From contig JAGFNQ010004724.1 of assembly GCA_024364735.1 (NCBI GenBank), positions 243,096 to 307,095 of the forward strand: a stretch of 64,000 nt of DNA. Direction: 5' to 3'. The notes under the pieces were generated by a model that had not been told where the DNA came from, made no database searches, and saw only the letters and a list, made by a program, of their open reading frames with translations. The translations under genes were made by a program, and so were the position numbers. Positions 55,701 to 64,000 of the stretch are shown here, in pieces (the first letter of the stretch is position 1; each line of letters starts with the position of its first letter). The stretch is from Boesenbergia rotunda (lineage: Eukaryota > Streptophyta > Magnoliopsida > Zingiberales > Zingiberaceae).

Positions 55701-55827
55701 CAGGGGTGAGATAGTCCTTAAGCATGTAGATTCTAAATCTAACTTAGCTGACATATTCACCAAACCCCTACCTGAGTCTGAGTTCAGCTCACTAAGAAGG
55801 CAGTTAGAGTTATGCTTTGTAGAATAG
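52714..55827 (+). pseudogene. Element E pol (PR-IN-RT-RNase H), one frame with stops
   Basis: A single frame from the first ATG to the stop at 55825-55827, about 1037 codons, broken only by in-frame stops at 53104, 54340, 54439, 55009 and 55642. Protease LDSGCSRHMTGD comes at the start; the reading probably begins earlier in a gag-pol polyprotein. GAG-pre-integrase: HRRLGHTNL and CESC. Integrase catalytic Asp 53302, Asp 53491 (RSDHGGEF) and Glu 53599 (NGIVERKNR). RT YVDD at 54883-54894; the usual DETYAPV reads DETYALV. RNase H SDSDYAGC and TTEAEYVAL, ending FTKPLPESE. Four of the five stops are C-to-T or G-to-A relative to element D. No frameshift is visible, so the copy decayed slowly or recently. 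Confidence 0.9.
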
Positions 55828-57371
55828 GTTTACTCTACTTTTATGTTTTTTTAACTGCTTTACTTTAAAATTAGATTCTAAAATAATTTTAAAACTGCCT
55901 TACTTGATTTTCAAAATCTTTTTTACAATTTTAAAATCAATTTTTCGACTTAGTTTTTTTGAAAAACTACCCCCTTCAAAACTAGGGTTTTTCTTCGAAA
56001 ATGGACTTAGCCTAGGCCCTAACCTTAGAACCGCATGCACCTATAGATCTAGAAGCCAACATCTGACAATCACCTTAGGGTACTTTTGATTGATAACCTA
56101 GAATTGGTTGAGATGCTTAGGTCTTTGCCTTAATTCAAGATGCTTTAAGTCAATGCATCTGCAGTAATTGGGGCACTAAATACAAATTAAACAGTAATCA
56201 GGTTAAGTGTCAAGTTTAGAAAATCTAACTTGAACAGAACACTTAACTTGACTAACCCTAGCGAAAACTACTGTTTATAACAGTTAGTAAGTAGCTAATT
56301 GGGTTAGACAGGACCCTACAGAGATAATTCAAAATGATTTGGTTCAGTTTATATCTTAATTTGGTTCAGTACAACACATTATTCTTTTGCTATATCCTTA
56401 TGCAATTAATTTTTTGCTATATTGCTTTGTTTTTTGATATATGGCAAAGGGGGAGAGATTGGAAAGGAGAGAAGGTTTAAAAATTGTTTTTCAAAATTCA
56501 AAATAAAATTTCAAAACTTTATCCTTTCTTCAAAAAGTACATAATCTAAGTTGCCTTCAAAACTGTCCTTTTTCAAAACTGTCCCTTTTCAAAACTGTTT
56601 CTAAGTACTTAATCTAAGTCGCTTTCAAATTTTTTTTCAAAACTATGTCCAAGTACTTGACTTATGTTTTCAAAAATTTCTAAGTACTTGACTTAAACTG
56701 TTTTCAAAAAGTTCCAAGTACTTGACTTAAACTGTTTTCAAAAATTTTCAAGTACTTGACTTAAACTGTTTTCAAAATTTTCCAAGTACTTGACTTAAAC
56801 TGTTTTCAAAAATTTTCAAGTACTTGACTTAAACTGTTTTCAAAATTTTCCAAGTACTTGACTTAAACTGTTTTCAAAAACTGCCAAGCACTTGACTTAA
56901 ACCATTTTCAAAATTGTGTCTAAGTACTTGACTTAAGATGTTTGTTATCTCTAAGTACTTATTTTCAAACTTCTCTAATAGAAAAGTTTCTAAGTATAAA
57001 CTTTCTAACGTACTAAACAGAGTGAAATTTTTTTTAAAACCAAATTCTGTTTAAAAAATTCAGAAGATTTTTCTACTAAGTTATTGACTTGAAAATTTTT
57101 CAAAAAATGTAAAATTTCTAAGTATAAATTTTCTAAAGTGCCCGACCAAAATTTTCCTTGGAAAAAGTTTTCTAAAACATCTGTTGAAAAGTGTTCTAAG
57201 TGTTGAAAAATCAAATTCCATCTTTAGATTTAGAAATTTTTCAAACCCCACGAACCTTTGAAAAACCTAGGGGAGATTCCTTCCAGGGGGAGGAAACTAA
57301 ACTGATATTTCACCTGTTTTGATTAACTTAACTTTTTGAACCGGGTTGCCATAAATCAAAAAGGGGGAGAT
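55828..57371 (+). other. Element E non-coding 3' interior and polypurine tract
   Basis: 1.5 kb without a supported ORF. Sequence near 56030-56300 is conserved with D (23755-24020). Tandem repeats occupy 56651-56945. The region ends with the polypurine tract AAAAAGGGGGAGAT before the 3' LTR. Confidence 0.8.
56651..56945. repeat. 34-bp tandem repeat with AAGTACTT core
   Basis: About nine units (starts at 56651, 56682, 56716, 56750, 56784, 56818, 56852, 56886, 56922), mostly of 34 bp, each containing the palindrome AAGTACTT (AAGCACTT once), followed by GACTTAAACTGTTTTC. Confidence 0.9.
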
Positions 57372-57689
57372 TGTTGGTGCAGACAGCACCCAAGTCGAAC
57401 CTGGGTTTTGATAATGGCAAAGGGTTCAAAAGTTAAGATGTTATGTTTATCTAACATGTTACTTGAGTGTGCAGATTGAAGTCCTAGCAAAGGACTGCTA
57501 GGCATCGAAACCCTAAGACCTGGCGAAGGGCTGCTGGGCACCTAGCGAAGGGCTGCTAGGAGTCGAAGACCTAGCGAAGGACTGCTAGGCACCAGGCGAA
57601 GGACTGCTTGGTACCGAAGACCTGGCGAAGGATTGCTGGGCACCAGGCGAAGGACTGCTTGGTACTGAAGACCAGGCGAAGGACTGCTG
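57372..57689 (+). repeat. 3' LTR of E, cut by element I
   Basis: The first 318 bp match 48711-49030 closely, including the hairpin array (57483-57689). The match breaks inside a hairpin unit where element I starts. Confidence 0.9.
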
Positions 57690-57817
57690 TGTTGGTGCAA
57701 GTTGCATCAATGATGTTCCTCTTGAAGTGTTTTAATGTTTGACAATACACTTAAGTCAGTGATACAATGAACAGACAAAGGGGAGTAAGAGAGAAGTAAC
57801 CAAAGCTGAAGAAAAGT

Positions 57818-58198
57818 CCTAGTTAATCTAGGCATTGAAACCCTAAGTCCCAGTAAAGGGCTGCTGGGCACCTAGCGAAGGAATGCTAGGCACCTGGCGA
57901 AGGACTGCCAGTATCTAAAGCCCTAGCGAAGGAATGCTAGGCACCTGGCGAAGGACTGCCAGTATCCAAAGCCCTAGCGAAGGACTGCTAGGCACCTGGC
58001 GAAGGACTGCCAGTATCCAAGCCCTAGCGAAGGACTGCTAGGCACCTGGCGAAGGACTGCCAGCATCCAAGCCCTAGCGAAGGACTGCTAGGCACCTGGC
58101 GAAGGACTGCCAGTATCCAAGACCTAGCGAAGGACAGCTCGGTATCCAAGACCTGGCAAAGGATCGCCAGGCAAAAGTCCACCCGAAGGACCGGGTGG
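57818..58198. repeat. Hairpin array in I 5' LTR
   Basis: A repeating pair of CCTAGC-GAAGGA(A/C)T-GCTAGG and CCTGGC-GAAGGACT-GCCAG, about 51 bp per pair, with five regular pairs and edge units. It ends with CCACCCG-AAGGA-CCGGGTGG, whose stem differs from the equivalent terminal hairpins in D and E but still pairs. Confidence 0.9.
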
Positions 58199-58686
58199 CA
58201 ACCGTCTCCTGAAAGGAGTAGGTGAAGGGCGAGTTCTCGGGAAAGGGAACTTGTGCCGGTTCGACCTAGGGTTTCGTGAAAATCCGAAGTCCGAACCAAG
58301 TCCCTAAGGCTAACATTATATGTATCCATGCTTTGTGTTTGTGTATCTTGCAGGTATCAAGAACCGGAGACAAAGTAGTTAAACCAGGTAAAAAGGTGTT
58401 GGAGGCCCTATGCAGGGCGCCCCCATGCACCAGGGCGCCCCCATGCACCAGGGCGCCCCCAGCAGTGGGGGCGCCCCCAGGCAGTACTAAATAGAGCAGC
58501 CTGTGCTGCTGCGAGTCCGAAGCACAGGATAAGTGCTCAAGAGGGCGCCCGGGATGTTCGGGGCGCCCTGGTCAAAGAACTTATCACCTGCGGCGAAGTA
58601 GGCGCAAAGATAAGTGTTGACCGAGTCTTCTGGGGCGCCCCCAGCGTCCAGGGCGCCCCCAGCGTCCAGGGCGCCCCCAGGAGGCC

Positions 58687-58694
58687 TATATAAG
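58687..58694 (+). promoter_or_regulatory. TATA box of I 5' LTR
   Basis: TATATAAG immediately after the GGGCGCCCC cluster. Confidence 0.75.
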
Positions 58695-59194
58695 GGGTCT
58701 CGACCCCTCTGCTTCAAACACAACTTCCAAGTACTGTTCTGATCATTCTGACCGTCGACAACGCGCTAAAGACGAGGCTCTACGACCGGGAGGCTCCAGG
58801 AGGAAGTGCGCTGCACTTTGGAGGTCCAGATCGGCCGAGTTTCATATTCGTGTTTGGTTTGCTTTTACTTGTTCCGTACTTTAACTTTCAATATCTTTTT
58901 GATTGTAATTGTAAACTGTAAGACGGGTTTTCTCCGTCTCCGGAAATTTCGGAAAGGAGACCAATAGTGGACTCACGCCGAGTACATAGGCCTTGGACGT
59001 ACTGACCCAGGGGGGTCGGGAACCAAGTAAATAAATCCCGCGTGTCATTGTCCTTTGCTTTGTTTTTCGTTCCATTTATTTTCCGCTGCGCTACTAATAT
59101 TCTAAGTCCAGAACGAAAGTTTTACAAAGAATTCCGAAAGAGTTTTCACGATCGATATTCACCCCCCTTCTATCGACGGCACCGGTCCTACAAT

Positions 59195-59206
59195 TGGTAT
59201 CAGAGC
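59195..59206 (+). other. Primer-binding site of I
   Basis: TGGTATCAGAGC, 2 bp after the LTR end. The following 'ggactaaccgccgac' is shared with element C. Confidence 0.9.
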
Positions 59207-59300
59207 CGAGCCACTCTTCACCGGACTAACCGCCGACGGAGCAAAGTCGCCAGGAGTTGAGGGGGAGCCCAGGGGTGAATCAGGTACTTTTAATTTTAAA

Positions 59301-60635
59301 ATGTCCATTTTTAAATTCCATATTATCTGTTTCACGTGCAGGGAGAGAGGGCACTATAAAAATCAGTGCCCTACTCGTAAAAATCGTTCATCACCGGTGG
59401 TGAAGGAGGCACCAGCGCCAGGAAACCGGAGGGACAAAAGTCACGTACAATGCTTCAAATGCAAGAAATACGGACATTACAAAAACAAGTGTCCGGCGAA
59501 GGTACACAAGATTTATGTTCCAAAAATTTTACAAGTTCCTGTACTGCCATGTGAAAAAGTAGTTAATTTTTCTGATAAAGTAGATTTACTGCATAGTAAA
59601 ATTAACTTTTTGCATGTTAAATTACAAAACATGAATATGACCAAAATATTAGAAATTAATTGTTTAATTCAGAATATCAATTCAGAAATTGATAAAATTA
59701 ATTCTGATTATTTATCTGATAAAATTAATTCTGATAATTTATCGGATAAAATTAATTCTGATTATTTATCTGATAAAATTAATTCTGATTATTTATCTGA
59801 TAAAATTAATTCTGATAATTAATCTGATAAAATTAATTCTGATTATTTATCTGATAAAATTAATTCTGATAATTAATCTGATAAAATTAATTCTGATTAT
59901 TTATCTGATAAAATTAATTCTGATTATTTATCTGATAAAATTAATTCTGATTATCTATCTGATAAAATTAATTCTGATAATTCATCTAATAAAATTAATT
60001 CTGATAATTCATCTGATAAAATTAATTCTGATAATTCATCTGATAAAATTAATTCTGATAATTTTTCTGATAAAATTAGTTCTGATAATTTTAATTCAGA
60101 CAAAATTAATCCTAAGGATAATTCGAAATTCAAATTTGAAAATCCTAAGGATAAATCCGAATTCAAATTTGAATATCTTAAGGATAAATCCAAAATTAAT
60201 CCTGAAAATTTCAAGATTAATTCAGAAATTAATTCTAAAAACCTTAAAGATAATTCTAAAGATGACCCTAAAATTATTGAAAATCTTGAGGATAAAGAAG
60301 ATTTTGTTGAAAATACTCTTGAGGATAATAAAGATAAAATCATCCTAGATGATAACCTAATTATAGATAATATTGAATATTATTATAAAACTTTAATTAG
60401 TGGTCCATTCTACTCCACCTACTGTGAGGATATAGAAAGATCTAATCTTAAGGAGGATATGGAACTATCTAACATAAAGGCCATAATCAATAAAAATTAC
60501 AAAAATTCAAATAAATATAAATTATTAGAAAAACTTGAAAAGAAAGATAAAAATGAAAAAGACATTTTCGAAATAATGAAAATGATGAATTTAAACCCAC
60601 AATTATTAATTAAATCTTACTTACATCTTAATTAA
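59301..60635 (+). pseudogene. Element I gag-like ORF: two zinc knuckles and a 9-residue repeat tract
   Basis: One frame of 444 codons with in-frame stops at 59820 and 59874, both inside the repeat tract. Residues 10-23 (CFTCRERGHYKNQC) and 51-64 (CFKCKKYGHYKNKC) are CX2CX4HX4C knuckles. The capsid-type UBN2 domain is absent, so this is only the nucleocapsid part. A Leu/Asn/Ile-rich linker leads to 15 repeats of DKINSDYLS (residues 131-265), then a Lys/Asp/Asn-rich charged tail ending SYLHLN. The stops come from TTA to TAA-type changes in two repeat units. The ATG is the first after the leader; a true start in an upstream exon or frame is possible. Confidence 0.6.
59691..60095 (+). repeat. 27-bp coding tandem repeat
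   Basis: Fifteen in-frame units of GATAAAATTAATTCTGAT plus 9 more variable bases, encoding DKINSD(Y/N)(L/S/F)S. Period exactly 27 bp throughout. Confidence 0.95.
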
Positions 60636-62060
60636 ATTCAAATTAAATCTTAATTAAATTAAAATTAAATCTTAATTAAATATTAATTAAATTCAAATTA
60701 AATCTTAATTCAAATTAAATCTTAATTAAATTCAAATTAAAACTTAATTAAATGTTAATTAAATTCAAATTAAATCTTAATTAAATCTTAATTAAATTCA
60801 AATTAAATCTTAATTAAATTCAAATTAAATCTTAATTAAATCATATTTAAATTCAAATTAAATCTTAATTAAATATTAATTAAATTCAAATTAAATTCAA
60901 ATTAAATCTTAATTAAATCCAAATTAAATTCAAATTAAATCTTAATTAAATCTTAATTAAATTCAAATTAAATCTTAATTAAATCTTTATTAAATTCAAA
61001 TTAAATCTTAATTAAATTCAAATTAAATCTTTATTAAATCTTAATTAAATTCAAATTAAATCTTAATTAAATCTTAATAAAATTCAAATTAAATCTTAAT
61101 TAAATCTTAATTAAATTCAAATTAAATCTTAATTAAATCTTAATTATATTCAAATTAAATGTTAATTAAATCTTAATTAAATTTAAATTAAATCTTAATT
61201 AAATTCAAATTAAATTCAAATTAAATCTTAATTAAATCTTAATTAAATCCATATTAAATTCAAATTAAATCTTAATTAAATCTTAATTATATTTAAATTA
61301 AATCTTAATTAATTTTTAATTAAATCTTAATTAAATTCAAATTAAATCTTAATTAAATCTTAATTAAATTTAAATTAAATCTTAATTAAATCTAAATTAA
61401 ATTCAAATTAAATCTTAATTAATTCTTAATTAAATTCAAAGTAAATCTTAATTAAATTCAAATTAAATCTTAATTAAATTCAAATTAAATCAAATTAAAT
61501 CTTAATTAAATTCAAATTAATCTTAATTAATTCTTAATTAAATTCAAATTAAATCCTAATTAAATCTTAATTAAATTCAAATAAAATCTTAATTAAATCT
61601 TAATTAAATTCAAATTAAATCTTAATTAAATCTTAATAAAATTCAAATTAAATCTTAATTAAATCTTAATTAAATTCAAATTAAATTTTAATTAATCTTA
61701 ATTAAATGAAAATGAAATTAAATAAATTAAATTCAAATTAAACTTAAATTCGAAATTCAAACTTAAATTCGAAATTCAAACTTAAATTGAATTTGAAATT
61801 CAAAATTAAATTCGAAATTCAAACTTAAATTAAATTCGAAATTCATACTTAAATTAAATTGAAATTCAAACTTAAATTACAGTCAAATTAAATCTTAATA
61901 AAATTCAAATTAAATCTTAATTAAATCTTATTTAAACTCAAAGTAAATCTTAATTAAGTTCAAATTAAATCTTAATTAAATTCAAGTTTAAATTCAAATT
62001 AAATTAAATTCAAATTAAATTCAAATTCAAATTAAATTAAATTTAATTAAATTCAAAGCA
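60636..62060. repeat. AT-rich tandem array (TTAATTAAATTCAAATTAAA type)
   Basis: About 1.4 kb of short, almost GC-free units mixing TTAATTAAATC, TTCAAATTAAATC and related words, grading into AAATTCGAAATTCAAACTT variants near 61740-61880. No ORF. It lies inside element I directly after the gag-like ORF. Confidence 0.9.
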
Positions 62061-62517
62061 ATTAAAAATTTAATTAAGTCAATTAAATCAATTTAATTCA
62101 AATGAAGCTAATCAATTCAATCTACTTCAAATAAATTCAACTTTGATTCAAATCAATTCAATCTTAATTAATTAATTTTCAAATTAATTCAAACTTCAAT
62201 TAACTCAACTTCAAATCTTAAATAACTTAAACTCAAACTAAAATAAAATTTTACGTAAACTGTAACAATTAAAATTAATAACATTAAATATGTCAAAGTG
62301 GGTTGGCATATTCGCGGGTTCACACGACATGTATCAAATCGGGAATTTGATACATTTTTAGAAACTTAAATAAAATGCTTTGGACTTGTTTGACTCATGC
62401 ATAATTGACATGTCATGCATCTGCTACTTCTTTTTATATGACATGTCATTCATATTTAAATTTTATGCATATATTAGAACGGCTATAGGAAAAAGAATAA
62501 TTGAAACTTGATCAACC
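62061..62517. other. Element I linker, no gene
   Basis: AT-rich at first, becoming balanced near 62290. It contains an inverted phrase 'gtatcaaatcggg...tttgatac' (62333-62356). Nothing coding. Confidence 0.5.
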
Positions 62518-62824
62518 TAGTATTGGGTGGCGGTGAGATGATAGTACGTTAGGGAAGCCAATTCTAATAAGGTCAAGTATACTTGGTCTCTTTAGACTGG
62601 TGAAACTAGCCGAAGCTACCGATCCAAGATCCAAACTAGTTAGACCAGAATTTTTCAAAAAGTAATTTTTGAAAATGAAATTTCATTAAAAGGCTTTGTC
62701 AAGGAAAGGGTTGATGATCCAATAAGGCTACGGCCAAAGAAGGCCTAGTGCCTCGCCAAGACCTGGAAGCCAATTTTTGAAATTCAAATTCAAGCTACTT
62801 CTTGTCAAATTCAAATCTAACACA
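62518..62824 (+). other. Conserved non-coding spacer (copy in element I)
   Basis: Counterpart of 52129-52440. Only scattered substitutions and a few small indels over about 310 bp, although flanking parts of the two elements barely align. Confidence 0.75.
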
Positions 62825-64000
62825 AGCTTCAATTAAATCTTAGAATTAAAAATAAATTAAAGAAAAATGATTCAAGTATCTCACAATACACTTATAAGGC
62901 AATCATGCTTGTTGTATTGATACATCTAAAATGGGTGAGATGTTAAGGACTAATAAATTGAAAAATATTTTTCAAAATTGTTTTTCAAAATCATTAGAAT
63001 ATTTTTCTAAAAATATATTTTCAAAATAGTGTTTCAACATAATAATGTTTTTATGGAATTCATGCTTGTCTGATTGAATATACATATTATACGTTTTTCA
63101 AAAATTATATCTTTTCAAAAATTGTTTGACTCACGCAATTAGACACAAGCCTCTTAGGACAACACTATAGTTCCTTAAGGCACTTAGATAGAGTCAAACG
63201 GTATCAGATACAGGGGGAGTAAATTTTTTTTGGCTTTCGAAAACTACAAAAATTACTATTATTTGAAAATACTTTTCGAAAACTGAGCTTTAAATCCTTA
63301 TCACTTGTGTTTTTTCGAAAAAGGTTTATGTTGTAAAATTTATCTGTCTTGTTTGATTTTGATAAACCCTAAAGACACAGAGGAAGGTCCACTTCATAAT
63401 CTACAAGGACTCCTAGGATGTATCAACTTTAGGGGGAGTATACATCAAACTTCTGAAACAATTTTAATTAATTATTTTGAAATTATTAGATAATTTCTTT
63501 AATTTGAATCAACCCTTAAGACTTAGAGGAAGAGTACTTGTGGTCAACAAGCTTCCTAGGACTTGGTCAAGTTTAGGAGGAGATCAAATTAAAAGAATTA
63601 TTGAATATTTCAAATATTTTCAATGCGCAGTATTTTCAAATCCTGTGAAAACATAAGTATTTGTTTTAAAATACTATCAATTTGAATAATACTATTAGTC
63701 TATTGTTTTCATGTGACCTATGAAATTATCTTTGAAACAATATTTACTTGAGTTTGAAGAAATTTCAGGACACTTAGGAAATGTCTTTGTAGTCAACAAG
63801 GTTCCCCAGGATAGTGTCAGACTGGAAGATAAACCAAATCAAGTAATATATTGAGTCTTCAAAAGTTCACACATTTTTCAAAATGCACCAGCATATATTT
63901 TCAAAAAGTATTATCATTTTTTTTCAAAATTCTATTAATATTTACTTGACTTTGAAAAATTTTCAGGACACTTAGGAAAATGTCCTTGTAGTCAACAAGG
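62825..64000 (+). repeat. Element I tail with diverged direct repeats
   Basis: No pol domain found. From about 63350 four diverged copies (near 63365, 63511, 63765, 63963) share a pattern of 'gacac/acttagaggaa', 'gtcaacaagg/cttcc' and 'aggac/atag' followed by a purine-rich phrase. G-rich phrases 'agggggagta' occur at 63212 and 63431. The window ends inside the fourth copy. Confidence 0.55.

Larger units (their letters stand above)
48711..57689 (+). mobile_element. Element E: SIRE-type Copia element, nearly complete
   Basis: 5' LTR (48711-50135), primer site, gag, pol, polypurine tract (57356-57371) and the first 318 bp of the 3' LTR (57372-57689), interrupted there by element I. It contains every standard Copia domain but several stops. 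It is inserted in a minus-strand SIRE pol fragment. The remaining 3' LTR should lie beyond the right edge of the window. Confidence 0.9.
57690..59192 (+). repeat. 5' LTR of element I
   Basis: 1503 bp, TGTTGGTGCAAGTTGCATCAA...GGTCCTACA. It has a start inverted repeat, a hairpin array (57818-58198), GGGCGCC palindromes (58417-58682) and TATATAAG (58687-58694), then GGGGTCTCGACCCC as in E, and a U5 with CACCCCCCTTCTATCG. Confidence 0.85.
57690..64000 (+). mobile_element. Element I: SIRE-like, gag-bearing, pol not seen (incomplete)
   Basis: 5' LTR (57690-59192), primer site, a gag ORF with two zinc knuckles and long repeats, an AT-rich array, the conserved gag-pol spacer and a further repeat region up to the window edge. 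Where protease should start after the spacer (in E about 270 bp later) no pol motif appears in the 1.2 kb left. It is probably a non-autonomous relative of E and inserted into E's 3' LTR. Confidence 0.7.

Noticed and set aside
59689..60348. 219-residue Ile/Leu-rich ORF
   Set aside because: A shifted-frame reading of the 27-bp repeat; the frame with the zinc knuckles is the coherent one.

Overview
The window is plant nuclear DNA dominated by transposable elements. I infer an angiosperm, probably a monocot: SIRE-type Copia and Athila-type LTR elements, a caulimovirid-like endogenous relic, a plant-specific FLZ zinc-finger gene and a tRNA-derived SINE. The species cannot be fixed from the sequence. 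Only one ordinary host gene is well supported, a two-exon FLZ (FCS-like zinc finger) gene at 8964-9407. Nearly everything else is nested or broken repeats and two runs of N (19306-20282 and 42815-42824).

Layout. 1-5448: minus-strand Copia remains (gag at 1065-2657 with its LTR at 2731-3698), a second minus LTR (3794-4770) and a partial plus LTR (to 5448). 5773-6025: a SINE flanked by a 17-bp target duplication. 6043-10154: the FLZ gene and its surroundings. 10323-10740: a 207-bp tandem duplication. 10758-12908 and 17183-17710: one degenerate endogenous pararetrovirus (RT, RNase H, viroplasmin-like ORF), split by a complete 4.27-kb gag-only Copia-like element (12909-17177, target duplication ACTTC). 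17711-19168: a minus-strand LTR rich in palindromes. 19169-26279: a SIRE-type Copia element with an N gap over its 5' LTR and gag. 26280-29284: the 3' part of a Tat-like Ty3 element with an antisense ORF. 29921-30024: a CACTA-like end. 30025-48317: a Tork-like LTR broken by an Athila-type element (F, 30660-37881), and a second Athila-type element (G) in two pieces, with signs of misassembly. 48318-48710: minus SIRE pol fragment. 48711-57689: nearly complete SIRE element E. 57690-64000: a further gag-bearing element (I) that runs off the window.

How the parts relate. E and D carry the domains needed for Copia replication (protease, integrase, RT, RNase H) but are interrupted by stops. C and I keep LTRs, primer-binding site and gag zinc knuckles but show no pol, so they look non-autonomous and would depend on relatives such as E. 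F and G keep a tRNA-Asp primer site and long LTRs but encode only an unfamiliar Gln-rich, repeat-bearing protein.

Most interesting signals: hairpin arrays with compensating stems in the U3 of SIRE-type LTRs; clusters of short palindromes, different in each family, just upstream of the LTR TATA boxes; the 27-residue repeat protein of F; and a roughly 310-bp non-coding block conserved between E and I.
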